Shown: one piece after another, positions 26,669 to 35,527 of the stretch
How positions within the stretch are numbered: the stretch's first letter is position 1
How the letters are laid out: each line of letters starts with the position of its first letter
Assembly (NCBI GenBank): GCA_002493635.1
Contig: DKZL01000050.1
Coordinates: 11,063 to 75,062 of the forward strand
From: Ruminococcaceae bacterium UBA7075
GTDB lineage: Bacteria; Bacillota; Clostridia; Oscillospirales; Acutalibacteraceae
Length of the DNA: 64,000 nt
Direction of reading: 5' to 3'
Translations under genes and position numbers: made by a program
Notes under the pieces: model-generated
The model's database searches: none
Told to the model about the DNA's origin: nothing
The model's input: the letters and a program-made list of their open reading frames with translations, nothing else

Positions 26669-27420
26669 CAGCACTCACCCCCATTATCCTTTTTATGATT
26701 GTGATGCTGACAGTCATCGCAGGGACAGTCAGTAATCATAAACTTTCTACCTATATCAGAATGTAAATACTGATGAGCAGTGCCGTAAAAATAATCATTT
26801 TTTGAAAGATGCAGAATTTTTGATGAATTGTTTACGGCAGCTGTAATGTCGTGCGACACCATAACAATAGTAATGCCCGACTTGTTAAGATTTTTTATCA
26901 GTGCATACATATCGGTAGCCGCCATAGGATCAAGACCCGTAACCGGTTCATCCAAAATCAGCATTTTGTGCGTCGCACACAATGCCCTTGCAAGCATAAC
27001 TCTCTGTTTCTGACCGCCGGATAATTCCCTGAAACATTTTTTCTTTAAAGAAATAATTCCAACCTTTTCCATATTGGAAAGTGCCATTTTCTTCTGTTCC
27101 TTTGAATAAAACAGGGTATGCTTCTTGTTAAGACATCCCGACAGCACTACCTCATAAACCGATGCAGGAAAATCCTTTTGAAGAATTGTCTGCTGAGGTA
27201 AATATCCAATCTCATTTTGTCTTAATCCGTCGCCGAAACTCACACTGCCGCTAAGAGGCTTGATAAGACCGAGCAAGCACTTCATAAGAGTAGTTTTGCC
27301 CGAGCCGTTTTCACCTACAATGCAAACATAATCACCGTCATTTATATTGATAGACAGATTAGGTACTATTACCTTGCCCTCATATCCCATTGACGCATTT
27401 TCAATTTTTACAAGTGACAT
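26668..27420 (-). CDS. znuC: Zinc-type metal ABC transporter ATPase
   Basis: This is the cytoplasmic ATPase of the metal importer, 250 residues. Walker A GENGSGKT is at 36-43. The Q-loop is in IGYLPQQTILQ, followed by the signature LSGGQKQRVMLARAL, Walker B MLILDEPVTGLD and the switch His in VSHDITA. A C-terminal extension carries Cys and His residues (DCPCDDCQHHNHKK), a plausible metal-sensing or metal-binding tail. Its ATG overlaps the znuA stop by 1 nt. Confidence 0.92.
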   Translation of the reverse strand: MSLVKIENASMGYEGKVIVPNLSININDGDYVCIVGENGSGKTTLMKCLLGLIKPLSGSVSFGDGLRQNEIGYLPQQTILQKDFPASVYEVVLSGCLNKKHTLFYSKEQKKMALSNMEKVGIISLKKKCFRELSGGQKQRVMLARALCATHKMLILDEPVTGLDPMAATDMYALIKNLNKSGITIVMVSHDITAAVNNSSKILHLSKNDYFYGTAHQYLHSDIGRKFMITDCPCDDCQHHNHKKDNGGEC

Positions 27421-28355
27421 TACGACAGCGCCTCCTCAAGATTTTTTGCATTTTGCTGCATTAACGAAATATAGCTTACACCATTTTCAAACTGTTCTTT
27501 TGTTACATTATGACAGGAGGAAAACTCAAGTGTTTCGGCTCCTGTGTCCTCAGCAATCAAGCCAGCCGTCTTTCCGTTTGAAAACTCAAGATAAAATACA
27601 ACAGGAACTTTCTCATCCCTGACAAAATCTATCAGTCGTGTAACTGTTGAAATACTCGGCTCTGTTTCACTGCTGCATCCCGGAAACGCACATTCATAGT
27701 TTAATCCATAGTCACTTACAAAATATAAAAAAGGAAATCTGTCGCCAAAAACAACTGTGTTGCCGGACGAATTTTCGACTACGGACATAATTTGCTTATC
27801 CACATTAGAAAGCATCTGATTATATATTAATTCGTTATTGGAATAATAATCAACATTCTCAGAATCAACTTGCTTTAGAGTATCAGAAATAACCTTTGAC
27901 ATCTTTTGTGCATTTCTGACTGACGTCCAGATATGTTCATCAAATTCATCGCTGTCAGTGTGATCAGTTTCCTGCTCGTTGAGAACATCGACATAATCCA
28001 TCATCTTAAGAATCCTTATATGACTGTTCTGAAGCGATTCAAGCACCCCATCGACCCATTCATCACTCTCGCCGCCATTATAAATAAAAATATCACAATT
28101 TTCTATTGAAACAATATCTGAGGGCGAAGGGTCATAGCTGTGAGGTTCATTGCCGGGAGACAGTAACATTTTTACATCAGCCTTATCACCGGCAATATTT
28201 CTTGCAAAATCATAATACGGAAAAATAGTTGACACAATTTTAATTTTTCCATTGTCAACATTATCCTCTGTGCTGACTTTATTACAACCGGCAATTACAA
28301 AGGAAGATAAAATAATAATCAGAAATGCAAGAACCATTGAAAAAAATTTTTTCAT
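27420..28355 (-). CDS. znuA: Zinc-binding lipoprotein of ABC importer
   Basis: This is the solute-binding lipoprotein of the importer, 311 residues. A signal peptide ends in lipobox IAGC (Cys24). The mature protein has TIFPYYDFARNIAG, the metal-binding His in GNEPHSYDPSPSD, an acidic His-containing loop (ETDHTDSDEFDEH, about 137-149) with DEHIWTS, and FGDRFPFLYFV. The acidic His loop is a ZnuA-type feature. GGGAG precedes the ATG. A Zur-like operator could not be recognised with confidence in the 120 nt upstream. Gene order is A-C-B. Confidence 0.92.
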   Translation of the reverse strand: MKKFFSMVLAFLIIILSSFVIAGCNKVSTEDNVDNGKIKIVSTIFPYYDFARNIAGDKADVKMLLSPGNEPHSYDPSPSDIVSIENCDIFIYNGGESDEWVDGVLESLQNSHIRILKMMDYVDVLNEQETDHTDSDEFDEHIWTSVRNAQKMSKVISDTLKQVDSENVDYYSNNELIYNQMLSNVDKQIMSVVENSSGNTVVFGDRFPFLYFVSDYGLNYECAFPGCSSETEPSISTVTRLIDFVRDEKVPVVFYLEFSNGKTAGLIAEDTGAETLEFSSCHNVTKEQFENGVSYISLMQQNAKNLEEALS

Positions 28356-28399
28356 TAGAAACTCCCGAATAATATTATAAGTAAATTCAATACCGACCG

Positions 28400-28444
28400 A
28401 AATATAACAATAAAGGGCTGCATAAATTATAGAAATGCAACCCC
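28400..28444 (-). terminator. Probable terminator after secF
   Basis: On the minus strand about 32 nt after the secF stop, GGGTTGCAT and ATGCAGCCC form a 9-bp stem (one G-T pair) with an 11-nt loop, followed by the T-rich TTTATTGTTATATTT. It lies just upstream of the znuA leader, so it may insulate znu expression from secDF. Confidence 0.65.
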
Positions 28445-28475
28445 TTATAATAAAATTTATAAGCTTAAGCTCAAA

Positions 28476-29483
28476 TTACTTTTCAGCTTTCTTTGATTTC
28501 TTGCTGTTCTGCCACATAACCCAGAGCGGACCGGCAATACAGATTGAAGAATAACAACCGGAAATAACACCAATCATCATCGGAAGAGCAAAGCCCTGAA
28601 CTGATGTGATATTAAATGCAACTGCTACGATATAAACAATAAGAATAGCAGAGAGTGTTGTTACTGAAGTCATAATAGTTCTCTTCATTGTCTTGGACGC
28701 ACTCAGATTAAATACCATGCCCACATCTGTTTTTCTGCCAAGATTCTTTCTTTCTTCACGGACACGGTCATAAATTACGATTGTATCGTTAAGCGAGTAA
28801 CCTAAAATCATAAGAACAACAGCCATAAAGTTTGAGTCAATCGGCATCTGGAATATAACATACATAAAGTAGATCATTGCTATATCGTGGAATAACGCAA
28901 CAAGCGCCATAACACCGGCAGAAAGACCGCCAATCTTCTTAAATCTTACGGTAACATAAAGCACCATCAAGATACTTGCAATAGCAACAGCAGCAAGACA
29001 CTTGAGCAGGAAGTTAAGACCCATTGAAGCGTCAACAGAGCTTGACTCGAGATTTATGAAGTCATTGTCAGGATACTTCTCCTGAAGATCTTTTTCGAGG
29101 TTCTGCTGAATTTCTGTAGCAACAGAATTATTGCCTGCAAACTGTACTGTTACAGTATTGCCTGTATTACCTACAAGGTCAGTTGAGAATGTAGTTGAGA
29201 TTTTATCTTCTGTCTTAGCCTGAATAAAATCATAAAGCTCTGTCTGATCAACATCACCGGTATAGCTGAACTTAAGTGCAGCACCGCCTGTAAACTGAAT
29301 GTCAAGTGTTGTACCAAAAATGAAGTTGCACACAATACCGATAAGGATAATTGCAATCGAAATACAGAAGAAAATCTTTTTGTTGCCTGTAAAATTGATA
29401 ATTTTCTTACCCTGATTATACTTTTCGCTGATTTCTTCCTTGGTCATCTGATCAGCTGCCTTAGTCTGAACATTATTTGTCAT
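28476..29483 (-). CDS. secF: Protein translocase subunit SecF
   Basis: SecF works with SecD to use the proton or sodium gradient to pull exported proteins through SecYEG. From the ATG at 29483 it has 335 residues. A first membrane segment precedes the P1-head domain, and six segments total are predicted, with FTGGAALKFSY (about 61-71), a GYSLNDTIVIYDRVRE motif (the SecF D-NDT signature), and SASKTMKRTIMTS. The longer frame from 29537 lies in secD and is rejected because GGAGGT sits just before 29483. It overlaps secD by 11 nt. Confidence 0.95.
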   Translation of the reverse strand: MTNNVQTKAADQMTKEEISEKYNQGKKIINFTGNKKIFFCISIAIILIGIVCNFIFGTTLDIQFTGGAALKFSYTGDVDQTELYDFIQAKTEDKISTTFSTDLVGNTGNTVTVQFAGNNSVATEIQQNLEKDLQEKYPDNDFINLESSSVDASMGLNFLLKCLAAVAIASILMVLYVTVRFKKIGGLSAGVMALVALFHDIAMIYFMYVIFQMPIDSNFMAVVLMILGYSLNDTIVIYDRVREERKNLGRKTDVGMVFNLSASKTMKRTIMTSVTTLSAILIVYIVAVAFNITSVQGFALPMMIGVISGCYSSICIAGPLWVMWQNSKKSKKAEK

Positions 29484-30882
29484 TCTTAGCACCTCCAAAC
29501 AACCATTTTTTACGAAGAGGCTTGAAGCCTGCAACACTTCTGAGCATCATACGAGAGAAGAAGATACCCATAATGAAGTTTGAGATTACACCGACCAAAA
29601 GTGTGTAACCAAATGAGTAAATCGTACCTGTTGTTGATTCACCAAAAATTGCAGAAAGAATGTTCGACGGACCAAATACAAGCATAAGAATAATAGATAC
29701 GATAACCACTGTCATATTACCATCGATAATAGCAGAAAGTGAGTTCTTTGTACCTCTTTCAAGAGCACCGTCAAGTGTTCTGCCAAGTCTCAGCTCTTCC
29801 TTGATACGCTCTGCTGTAATAACGTTACAGTCAACACCCATACCAATTGAAAGAATAAGACCTGCAATACCCGGTAATGTCATTGTAAATGACGGGATAG
29901 TTGTAAAGTAACCTGATACCGCTGCAATTGAAAGACCTACCTGACCGATAAGTGCAATAGAAGCAATAAAGCCGGGCAAACGGTAGAAGATAATCATAAT
30001 AAGTACAATAACAATCAGGGCAATAACACCTGCATAAGCCATTGCAGTAAGTGAGTTTTCACCAAGTGTTGCACTGATGCTGCCGTTGCTTACAGTTTCA
30101 AGCTGGAAGGGAAGTGCACCTGCACTGATTTTGTTAGCAAGGTCTGTAGCCTCAGTTGCTGTAAATGTACCCTCGATTTGCGCCTTGCCGTCTGTGATTG
30201 CAGAATTTACATTTGGAGCAGAAATCATAATGTCATCCATCCAGATAGAAATGGTCTGACCAACATATTCCTGAGTAATCTCGCCAAACTTCTGCTTACC
30301 TTCCTCGGTAAACTCAAGGCTTACAACATACTGAGAAGTACCGTCTTCACCCTGATATACTCTTGCTTCTGCAGACTCAACCATTGAACCGTCCATAAGT
30401 ATTGTTTCAGTGTCACCTGTCGGTGTCTTGTAAACATAACTGCCGTCAGAGCCGACCTCTGTATCGGCATAAGAATTGCCAGGGCGGAATGTAAGCTGTG
30501 CTGTTGATGAAATTTCATCAATAGCTTCAACAGCGTTATAGTCTTTTTCGTCGGATTTCCAAGGGAAACGGACAATAATTCTGTCGCTGTTTTTATCAGC
30601 GTACAATTCATAGTCGGTAATACCCTGAGAAATCATTCTCAATTCAATAATAGATTTAGCAGATTCTAACTGCTCGTCAGTGGCATCATAGTCGTTTGCA
30701 GGCTTAAATGTAGCCTCAACACCGCCTTTGATGTCGATTCCCCATCGAACATCGCCGATACCTTTAACAACTGTATTCTTATTGTCACCGGTGTAATAGG
30801 CAACGCCAAAAATAGCAGTGAATGAAAAAGCAAGTATCAGCAAAGCAACGACGAAGAACACAGGCTTTGGAACTCTTTTCAT
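29473..30882 (-). CDS. secD: Protein translocase subunit SecD
   Basis: SecD is the RND-like partner of SecF in protein export. The 469-residue protein has one N-terminal membrane segment and a large extracytoplasmic P1 domain, with the conserved DIKGGVEATF (about 50-59) and ELRMISQGITDYEL. A C-terminal five-helix membrane domain contains the SecD signature MGVDCNVITAERIKEELR and LRLGRTLDGALERG. GGAGG precedes the ATG by about 10 nt. It leads the secD-secF operon. Confidence 0.95.
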   Translation of the reverse strand: MKRVPKPVFFVVALLILAFSFTAIFGVAYYTGDNKNTVVKGIGDVRWGIDIKGGVEATFKPANDYDATDEQLESAKSIIELRMISQGITDYELYADKNSDRIIVRFPWKSDEKDYNAVEAIDEISSTAQLTFRPGNSYADTEVGSDGSYVYKTPTGDTETILMDGSMVESAEARVYQGEDGTSQYVVSLEFTEEGKQKFGEITQEYVGQTISIWMDDIMISAPNVNSAITDGKAQIEGTFTATEATDLANKISAGALPFQLETVSNGSISATLGENSLTAMAYAGVIALIVIVLIMIIFYRLPGFIASIALIGQVGLSIAAVSGYFTTIPSFTMTLPGIAGLILSIGMGVDCNVITAERIKEELRLGRTLDGALERGTKNSLSAIIDGNMTVVIVSIILMLVFGPSNILSAIFGESTTGTIYSFGYTLLVGVISNFIMGIFFSRMMLRSVAGFKPLRKKWLFGGAKNDK

Positions 30883-30909
30883 GCCTTAGAAACCTCCATA
30901 TTCTAATTG

Positions 30910-30938
30910 GCTATAATTCTCACAAAATTATTTTGCAA
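30910..30938 (-). promoter_or_regulatory. Possible promoter for secD-secF
   Basis: Minus-strand TTGCAA (forward 30933-30938) and TATAGC (forward 30910-30915) are 17 nt apart, about 28 nt upstream of the secD ATG. Both boxes match four of six consensus bases, so this is tentative. The -35 box touches the T run of the preceding terminator. Confidence 0.4.
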
Positions 30939-30941
30939 AAA

Positions 30942-30989
30942 AGCAAAAAAACTCTGCTACGAACACAAAACTATAGCCGTAACAGAGTT
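30942..30989 (-). terminator. Terminator after the aminotransferase gene
   Basis: Minus-strand AACTCTG-T-TACG and CGTA-G-CAGAGTT pair around an internal mismatch (arms forward 30950-30961 and 30978-30989) and are followed by a run of seven T then GCTTTTTT. It is a standard intrinsic terminator for the gene that stops at 31091. The T run on the other strand is displaced, so bidirectional action is doubtful. Confidence 0.85.
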
Positions 30990-31024
30990 ATTATAAGGTT
31001 TTTTTACTAAAAAGTCAATGGATT

Positions 31025-31053
31025 GATAAATATTTCATAAAAAAATATTTATC
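31025..31053. repeat. Perfect AT-rich inverted repeat
   Basis: GATAAATATTT and AAATATTTATC form an 11-bp perfect hairpin with a 7-nt loop, 40 nt after the aminotransferase stop and upstream of its terminator. A third copy of the core GATAAAT lies at 31078-31084. It may stabilise the 3' end or be an operator; no function can be assigned. Confidence 0.5.
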
Positions 31054-31090
31054 TTTATCAAAAATTACATTGTATTTTGATAAATAGGAA

Positions 31091-32380
31091 TTATTTGCCT
31101 AAAATTTTCTCACAAGCAGCAAGTTTTGTACAAACGCAAAATACTTTCATTGCTTCCAAAAGCTCGCTGTTTGGCGGGAATGAAGGAGCAATTCTTATAT
31201 TTTTATCATAGGGGTCGTTACCGTTGGGATAGGTTGCACCTGCGCCTGTAAGAACAACACCTGCTTCTTTACAAAGCGCAACAACTCTTTTTGCTGTTCC
31301 CTCGAGTACATCAACACTCACAAAGTAACCGCCGTTTGGATTCGTCCATGAGCCTATGCCAACAGGCTTAAGTTCCTTTTCAAGCATATCAACTACAATT
31401 TTAAACTTAGGAGCAAGCACATCCCTGTGTTTTTTCATATGCTCAAGCACACCGTCGTAGTTTTTGAAAAACAAAACATGACGAAGCATATTAAGCTTAT
31501 CATAGCTGATTACCTCATAATTATATCTCTTCTTGAATACAGCCATATTAGCTTCAGAAGCAGCCATTGCTGCTACACCTGCACCCGGGAATGTAACTTT
31601 TGAAGTAGATGTAAACACAATCGGAAGATCAGGATTACCTGCTTTATCACACTCATCCATAATATTCAAAAGTGAATCCGGAGTATCTGTAACATCGTGA
31701 ATAACATAAGCGTTATCCCACATAATTCTGAAATCCTTTGCCTTAGGCTTTAACGCAGCAAATCTCTTCACAACTTCGTCACTGTATGTTATACCTGTCG
31801 GATTTGAATATTTCGGCACACACCAGATACCCTTGATTGAATCATCTTCAGCTACAAGCTTTTCAATCATATCCATATCAGGACCGTTCTCGTCCATTGG
31901 AACAGGAATCATATCAAAGCCGTAATACTCAGTTATACCGAAATGACGGTCATATCCCGGAACAGGACACAAAAACTTTCTGTCCTTAACTTCGTACCAT
32001 GGCTTGCAGCCGTCAGCTATTGAAGTTGTCATCATACAAGTAATTGTATCAAACATCATATTAAGGCTTGAACTGCCGCCAACCATAACCTTTGTATAAT
32101 CAGTGCCGAGGATGTCTGCAAAAAGTTTTCTGCACTCTGTAATGCCCTCCAGAACACCATAGTTTCTGCAATCCATTCCGTCATCTCCGACAAATACCGA
32201 TGTGCTGTTTAAAACATCAAGCATAGGAAGTGAAAGATCAAGCTGCTCCTTACCCGGCTTGCCACGAGCCATATTCAGATTAAGACCGTGTCCCTTAATA
32301 TCCTCAAACTGTTTTACAAGCTCGGAATATTCTTTTTCCAAAACTTCCTTATTGCAATTCTTGTAATCCAAATTACCCAT
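31091..32380 (-). CDS. PLP-dependent aspartate-type aminotransferase
   Basis: This is a fold-type I PLP aminotransferase of 429 residues, of the aspartate aminotransferase subgroup matched by Pfam PF12897. Conserved points are LNLNMARGKPGKEQLDLS near the N-terminus (substrate-binding Arg/Gly), the cofactor segment VGGSSSLNMMFDT, WCVPKYSNPTGITYS (the NPTG motif), the Asp-Asn-Ala-Tyr DNAYVIHD stretch and the PLP lysine in TSTSKVTFPGAG. It probably transfers an amino group from aspartate or a similar amino acid. AAGGAG directly abuts the ATG at 32380 (spacing 0), whereas the TTG at 32371 is 9 nt away and would give the family-like start MDYKN; the true start may be 32371. Confidence 0.88.
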   Translation of the reverse strand: MGNLDYKNCNKEVLEKEYSELVKQFEDIKGHGLNLNMARGKPGKEQLDLSLPMLDVLNSTSVFVGDDGMDCRNYGVLEGITECRKLFADILGTDYTKVMVGGSSSLNMMFDTITCMMTTSIADGCKPWYEVKDRKFLCPVPGYDRHFGITEYYGFDMIPVPMDENGPDMDMIEKLVAEDDSIKGIWCVPKYSNPTGITYSDEVVKRFAALKPKAKDFRIMWDNAYVIHDVTDTPDSLLNIMDECDKAGNPDLPIVFTSTSKVTFPGAGVAAMAASEANMAVFKKRYNYEVISYDKLNMLRHVLFFKNYDGVLEHMKKHRDVLAPKFKIVVDMLEKELKPVGIGSWTNPNGGYFVSVDVLEGTAKRVVALCKEAGVVLTGAGATYPNGNDPYDKNIRIAPSFPPNSELLEAMKVFCVCTKLAACEKILGK

Positions 32381-32453
32381 CTCCTTGAAAAAATCAAAAG
32401 AAATAATTCAAATATTACTTTTATTTCCCAATATATTTTACTCTATACGCAGA

Positions 32454-32488
32454 AAAAATGCAAGTCTTTTTTTAAAACTTGCATTTTT
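32454..32488 (-). terminator. Terminator after cpsD
   Basis: Minus-strand AAAAATGCAAG and CTTGCATTTTT form an 11-bp stem with a 13-nt loop, followed by T residues. It lies about 54 nt after the cpsD stop. The symmetric T/A flanks would let it work in either direction. Confidence 0.8.
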
Positions 32489-32541
32489 AAGCATTTTGCA
32501 ACAAAACTAAATTCAAATAAATTTCTCTTTTTGTAACAAAT

Positions 32542-33276
32542 TTAATAATATTGGTAGTAGTAATATTTCTTTTTGCCTTTACGTGCACTAATATCGCAAC
32601 CAACCTCAACCAAACCGAGAACCTTTGTATCGGCAAGCTTCATACTTTCAAGCAGCTTACTGAGGTCTCGATGAGTAGTAACCTTTTCTCTGACAACAAC
32701 AACAAAACCGGCAATCAGGTCTTTTAGCAGCAGAGCATCGGCAACGACTCCTACAGGCGGAGTGTCAATGATTATATATTCATATTTCTCGGTGAGCTTC
32801 TCAATCATCTTAATAAATGAATTTGAACACATAAGCTCTGACGGATTAGGCGGAATTGTTCCGGCAACTAAAACATCCAAATCAGTAATGACATCACATT
32901 TTACTGCTTCTTCAAATGAAATCATTTTACTTACTACATTTGACAATCCGGCAGAATTATTCAATTTAAAAATATTATGAATATTCGAACGTCGCATATC
33001 AGCGTCAATCAGCAACACTTTCTTGCCCATTTTTGAAAATGAAATTGCAAGGTTAGAGGAAGCTGTACTTTTACCCTCCCCTTTTGAATAACTGGTTACA
33101 GCAAAGACTTTCTTCTCGTTTGCAGCAAGAGAAAACATAATATTCGTCCTTGCTACCTTATAAGATTCAACAATCGCAAATTTATTTTTGTCAGACAGAT
33201 TTGCAACATTTACACTGTTTTTGTTTGAATTTTTGGCAGATGCTATGTTTTTATCCTTTTTCTTACCTATTTTCAT
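32542..33276 (-). CDS. cpsD: Capsule/EPS tyrosine-protein kinase (CpsD/EpsB-type)
   Basis: This is a bacterial tyrosine kinase that pairs with a Wzz-type membrane activator to control polysaccharide chain length and export. From the ATG at 33276 it has 244 residues. The Walker A-type loop is SYSKGEGKST (about 62-71), Walker A' is LLIDADMRRS, and Walker B is IIIDTPPVG. The C-terminus ends in a tyrosine cluster, YYYYQYY, the autophosphorylation tail. No cognate phosphatase (CpsB, PHP family) is seen next to it. A GTG three codons earlier is possible, but AGGTGAT fits the ATG. It follows cpsC by 14 nt. Confidence 0.94.
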   Translation of the reverse strand: MKIGKKKDKNIASAKNSNKNSVNVANLSDKNKFAIVESYKVARTNIMFSLAANEKKVFAVTSYSKGEGKSTASSNLAISFSKMGKKVLLIDADMRRSNIHNIFKLNNSAGLSNVVSKMISFEEAVKCDVITDLDVLVAGTIPPNPSELMCSNSFIKMIEKLTEKYEYIIIDTPPVGVVADALLLKDLIAGFVVVVREKVTTHRDLSKLLESMKLADTKVLGLVEVGCDISARKGKKKYYYYQYY

Positions 33277-33290
33277 ACAAATCACCTATC

Positions 33291-33965
33291 TTAAGATTCA
33301 AAATCAGGAATTTCTGCAAACACAGGTATTCCATATATACCCTGAATATCGTCATCAACTCTGATTGTTGTATCAACAAGCTCAAGTAAAATTGAGATTG
33401 CGCAAGCCAGAACAAAACCGACAGCCAAACCAATCATACAATTTTTCACATTATTAGGAGAATCAGGAGAACCAGGAACATTAGCCTCTCTTATCGTTCT
33501 CATCTGACCGTACGCCATATGTTCCACAAATACTTCCTTTGACTGGTCAGCAAGCTGATTTGCAACATTAGCGCATTTTTGCGGATCGTGTCCGGATACT
33601 GAAAAGGTAATAAAAAACGAATCACTTTCAATAGATATATTAACATTACACCCATCATACAAAGAAGTAAGCTCAGAGCTGTTTTTAAAGAGAATTACGC
33701 AAATTTTTGCAAGGTTTGCAGAACCGCTGATGTCAGAACCATAAATTTTGCCATTAACCTCATTTGCACTTTGCCCATCTTTTGTATGAGCATTATAATT
33801 CAGAACCGAAACCATTGACGATGTACTGTATACCGGCTGAATAATAAAAATAGAATAACTAAAAAATAACAAACCGCCTATAATTGTCAGTAAAATAATA
33901 AATTTTAATCTTCTAAGCAAAATTTCAATAATCTTTTGAACAGTTATATTCTTAGCAACTGACAT
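33291..33965 (-). CDS. cpsC: Wzz-type chain-length/kinase activator protein (CpsC/EpsA-type)
   Basis: This is a membrane activator of the tyrosine kinase, 224 residues. It has two hydrophobic segments (about 20-42 and 174-195) bracketing an extracytoplasmic Wzz domain that contains VYSTSSMVSVLN, and a short cytoplasmic C-terminus. The sequence PGSPDSPNNVKNCMIG before the second segment is the proline-rich motif of the family. GGAGGAG precedes the ATG by 7 nt. A long palindrome lies upstream in its leader. Together with cpsD it forms a separate two-gene unit about 2.3 kb from the EPS locus. Confidence 0.92.
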   Translation of the reverse strand: MSVAKNITVQKIIEILLRRLKFIILLTIIGGLLFFSYSIFIIQPVYSTSSMVSVLNYNAHTKDGQSANEVNGKIYGSDISGSANLAKICVILFKNSSELTSLYDGCNVNISIESDSFFITFSVSGHDPQKCANVANQLADQSKEVFVEHMAYGQMRTIREANVPGSPDSPNNVKNCMIGLAVGFVLACAISILLELVDTTIRVDDDIQGIYGIPVFAEIPDFES

Positions 33966-34046
33966 TTTGATTCTCCTCCGTATAATATTATAGAATCAGA
34001 CAAAATTAGTCATTATATATATTCTAATTAATTATATAATATAAGC

Positions 34047-34079
34047 AAAAAACTATAATTCTATAATAGAATTATAGTT
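34047..34079 (-). promoter_or_regulatory. Perfect 29-nt palindrome with T run upstream of cpsC
   Basis: AACTATAATTCTAT (34051-34064) and ATAGAATTATAGTT (34066-34079) are exact inverted repeats around a single A. On the minus strand the hairpin is followed by TTTTTTGC, so it can act as an attenuator or terminator about 80 nt before the cpsC start; equally it could be a dimeric-repressor operator. It does not end any known gene, because the oadB terminator (34193-34232) comes earlier on that strand. The flanking DNA is very AT-rich, so the promoter cannot be fixed. Confidence 0.6.
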
Positions 34080-34192
34080 CAAAAATAAAGCTAAAACACA
34101 TCTTTTTCATAGAATCATTCAAAGTGAAACTTCTTCAGCACAAAATTATATTAAATATGCCGATTGCTGAAAATTCATGTTTCTGTTATATT

Positions 34193-34232
34193 AAAATGTC
34201 CCTCGCCACAATATCGGACGAGGGACATTTTT
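34193..34232 (-). terminator. Terminator after oadB
   Basis: AAAATGTCCCTCG and CGAGGGACATTTT form a perfect 13-bp stem with a 13-nt loop, 15 nt after the oadB stop on the minus strand. The T run is strongest on the plus strand (TTTTTT), so it may be bidirectional. Confidence 0.85.
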
Positions 34233-34246
34233 TATGAATAATAATT

Positions 34247-35497
34247 TTATCCTACAACATTGAGGAGTACACCGGCAGCAACAGCTGAACCAATAACACC
34301 TGCAACGTTCGGACCCATTGCATGCATAAGCAGGAAGTTGCCGGGATTTTCCTGCTGACCAACCTTCTGAGCCACACGTGCAGCCATTGGAACGGCAGAT
34401 ACACCAGCCGAACCGATAAGCGGATTAACCTTGCCGCCTGTAGCCTTATACATAATCTTACCAAAGAGCACACCAAATGCAGTACCCATACAGAAAGCTA
34501 TAAGACCAAGAGCAATAATCTTGAGTGTAGCAAGTGTAAGGAAGTTCTGACCTGATGCAGTAGCACCGACAGTAGTACCGAGGAATATTGTAATAATATT
34601 CATAAGCTCATTCTGAGCAGTCTTTGCAATTCTTTCTACAACGCCCGACTCCTTGAAGAGATTACCGAGCATAAGCATACCAACAAGCGGAGCTGCATCC
34701 GGAAGGAAGATTGCAATAAGAATTACAACAATAACAGGGAACATTATCTTCTCAAGCTTAGATACCGGACGAAGCTGCTCCATAACTACCGAACGCTCTT
34801 TCTTTGTTGTGAGAGCCTTCATTATAGGAGGCTGAATAATAGGAACAAGAGCCATATATGAATATGCAGCGATAGCAATAGAACCGAGCAAATGAGGTGC
34901 AAGCTTTGTTGTAACAAAGATAGCAGTAGGACCGTCAGCACCGCCGATAATACCGATAGCACCTGATTCTGCCTCGGTAAAACCTAAGAAGATAGCACCT
35001 GTAAATGTAACGAAAATACCAATCTGAGCTGCTGCACCGAGGATAAGGCTCTTCGGATTTGAAATGAGCGGACCAAAGTCTGTCATACATCCGATGCCAA
35101 GGAAGATAAGCGGCGGATAAATGCCAAGCTTTACACCCTGATAAAGATACCAAAGCAAGCCGCCGTATGTCGGATAGTCTACATATTGAACACCGTTAAG
35201 TGTAGTAATCTGGTATTGAATTGAGCTTATATCTGTTCCCGGATGCGATTGCAGATATTCATTTAAAGGAATCATATCAGTTGCAGGGGCAGCCATAATA
35301 CCGGGATAAAGGTTTACTAAAAGCATACCAAATGCAATCGGCAGCAAAAGCAATGGTTCATACTGTTTCTTAATTGCAAGATACAAAAGAACAATTGAAA
35401 CGCCAATCATTATGTAATTCTGCCAATTCAGAACCGTCAGACCTGAACTTTGGATTATGCCTTGTACGGCTTCAACAAAGCCATTTAAAATTTCCAT
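34247..35497 (-). CDS. Sodium-pumping decarboxylase beta subunit (OadB family)
   Basis: This is the membrane subunit of biotin-dependent decarboxylases (oxaloacetate, methylmalonyl-CoA or glutaconyl-CoA) that pump sodium while a carboxyl group leaves biotin. The 416-residue protein has about ten membrane segments, the family motifs IIGGADGPTAIFV and GTTVGATASGQNFL, and GGKVNPLIGSAGVSAVPMAARVAQ near the C-terminus. A roughly 45-residue loop (about 60-110) after the second hydrophobic segment is unusual for the core. The carboxyltransferase alpha subunit and biotin carrier are not adjacent; only gamma precedes it. The substrate is therefore undetermined. Confidence 0.92.
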   Translation of the reverse strand: MEILNGFVEAVQGIIQSSGLTVLNWQNYIMIGVSIVLLYLAIKKQYEPLLLLPIAFGMLLVNLYPGIMAAPATDMIPLNEYLQSHPGTDISSIQYQITTLNGVQYVDYPTYGGLLWYLYQGVKLGIYPPLIFLGIGCMTDFGPLISNPKSLILGAAAQIGIFVTFTGAIFLGFTEAESGAIGIIGGADGPTAIFVTTKLAPHLLGSIAIAAYSYMALVPIIQPPIMKALTTKKERSVVMEQLRPVSKLEKIMFPVIVVILIAIFLPDAAPLVGMLMLGNLFKESGVVERIAKTAQNELMNIITIFLGTTVGATASGQNFLTLATLKIIALGLIAFCMGTAFGVLFGKIMYKATGGKVNPLIGSAGVSAVPMAARVAQKVGQQENPGNFLLMHAMGPNVAGVIGSAVAAGVLLNVVG

Positions 35498-35527
35498 AAA
35501 TATCGTCCTTTCCCAAAAACTTTTGCC

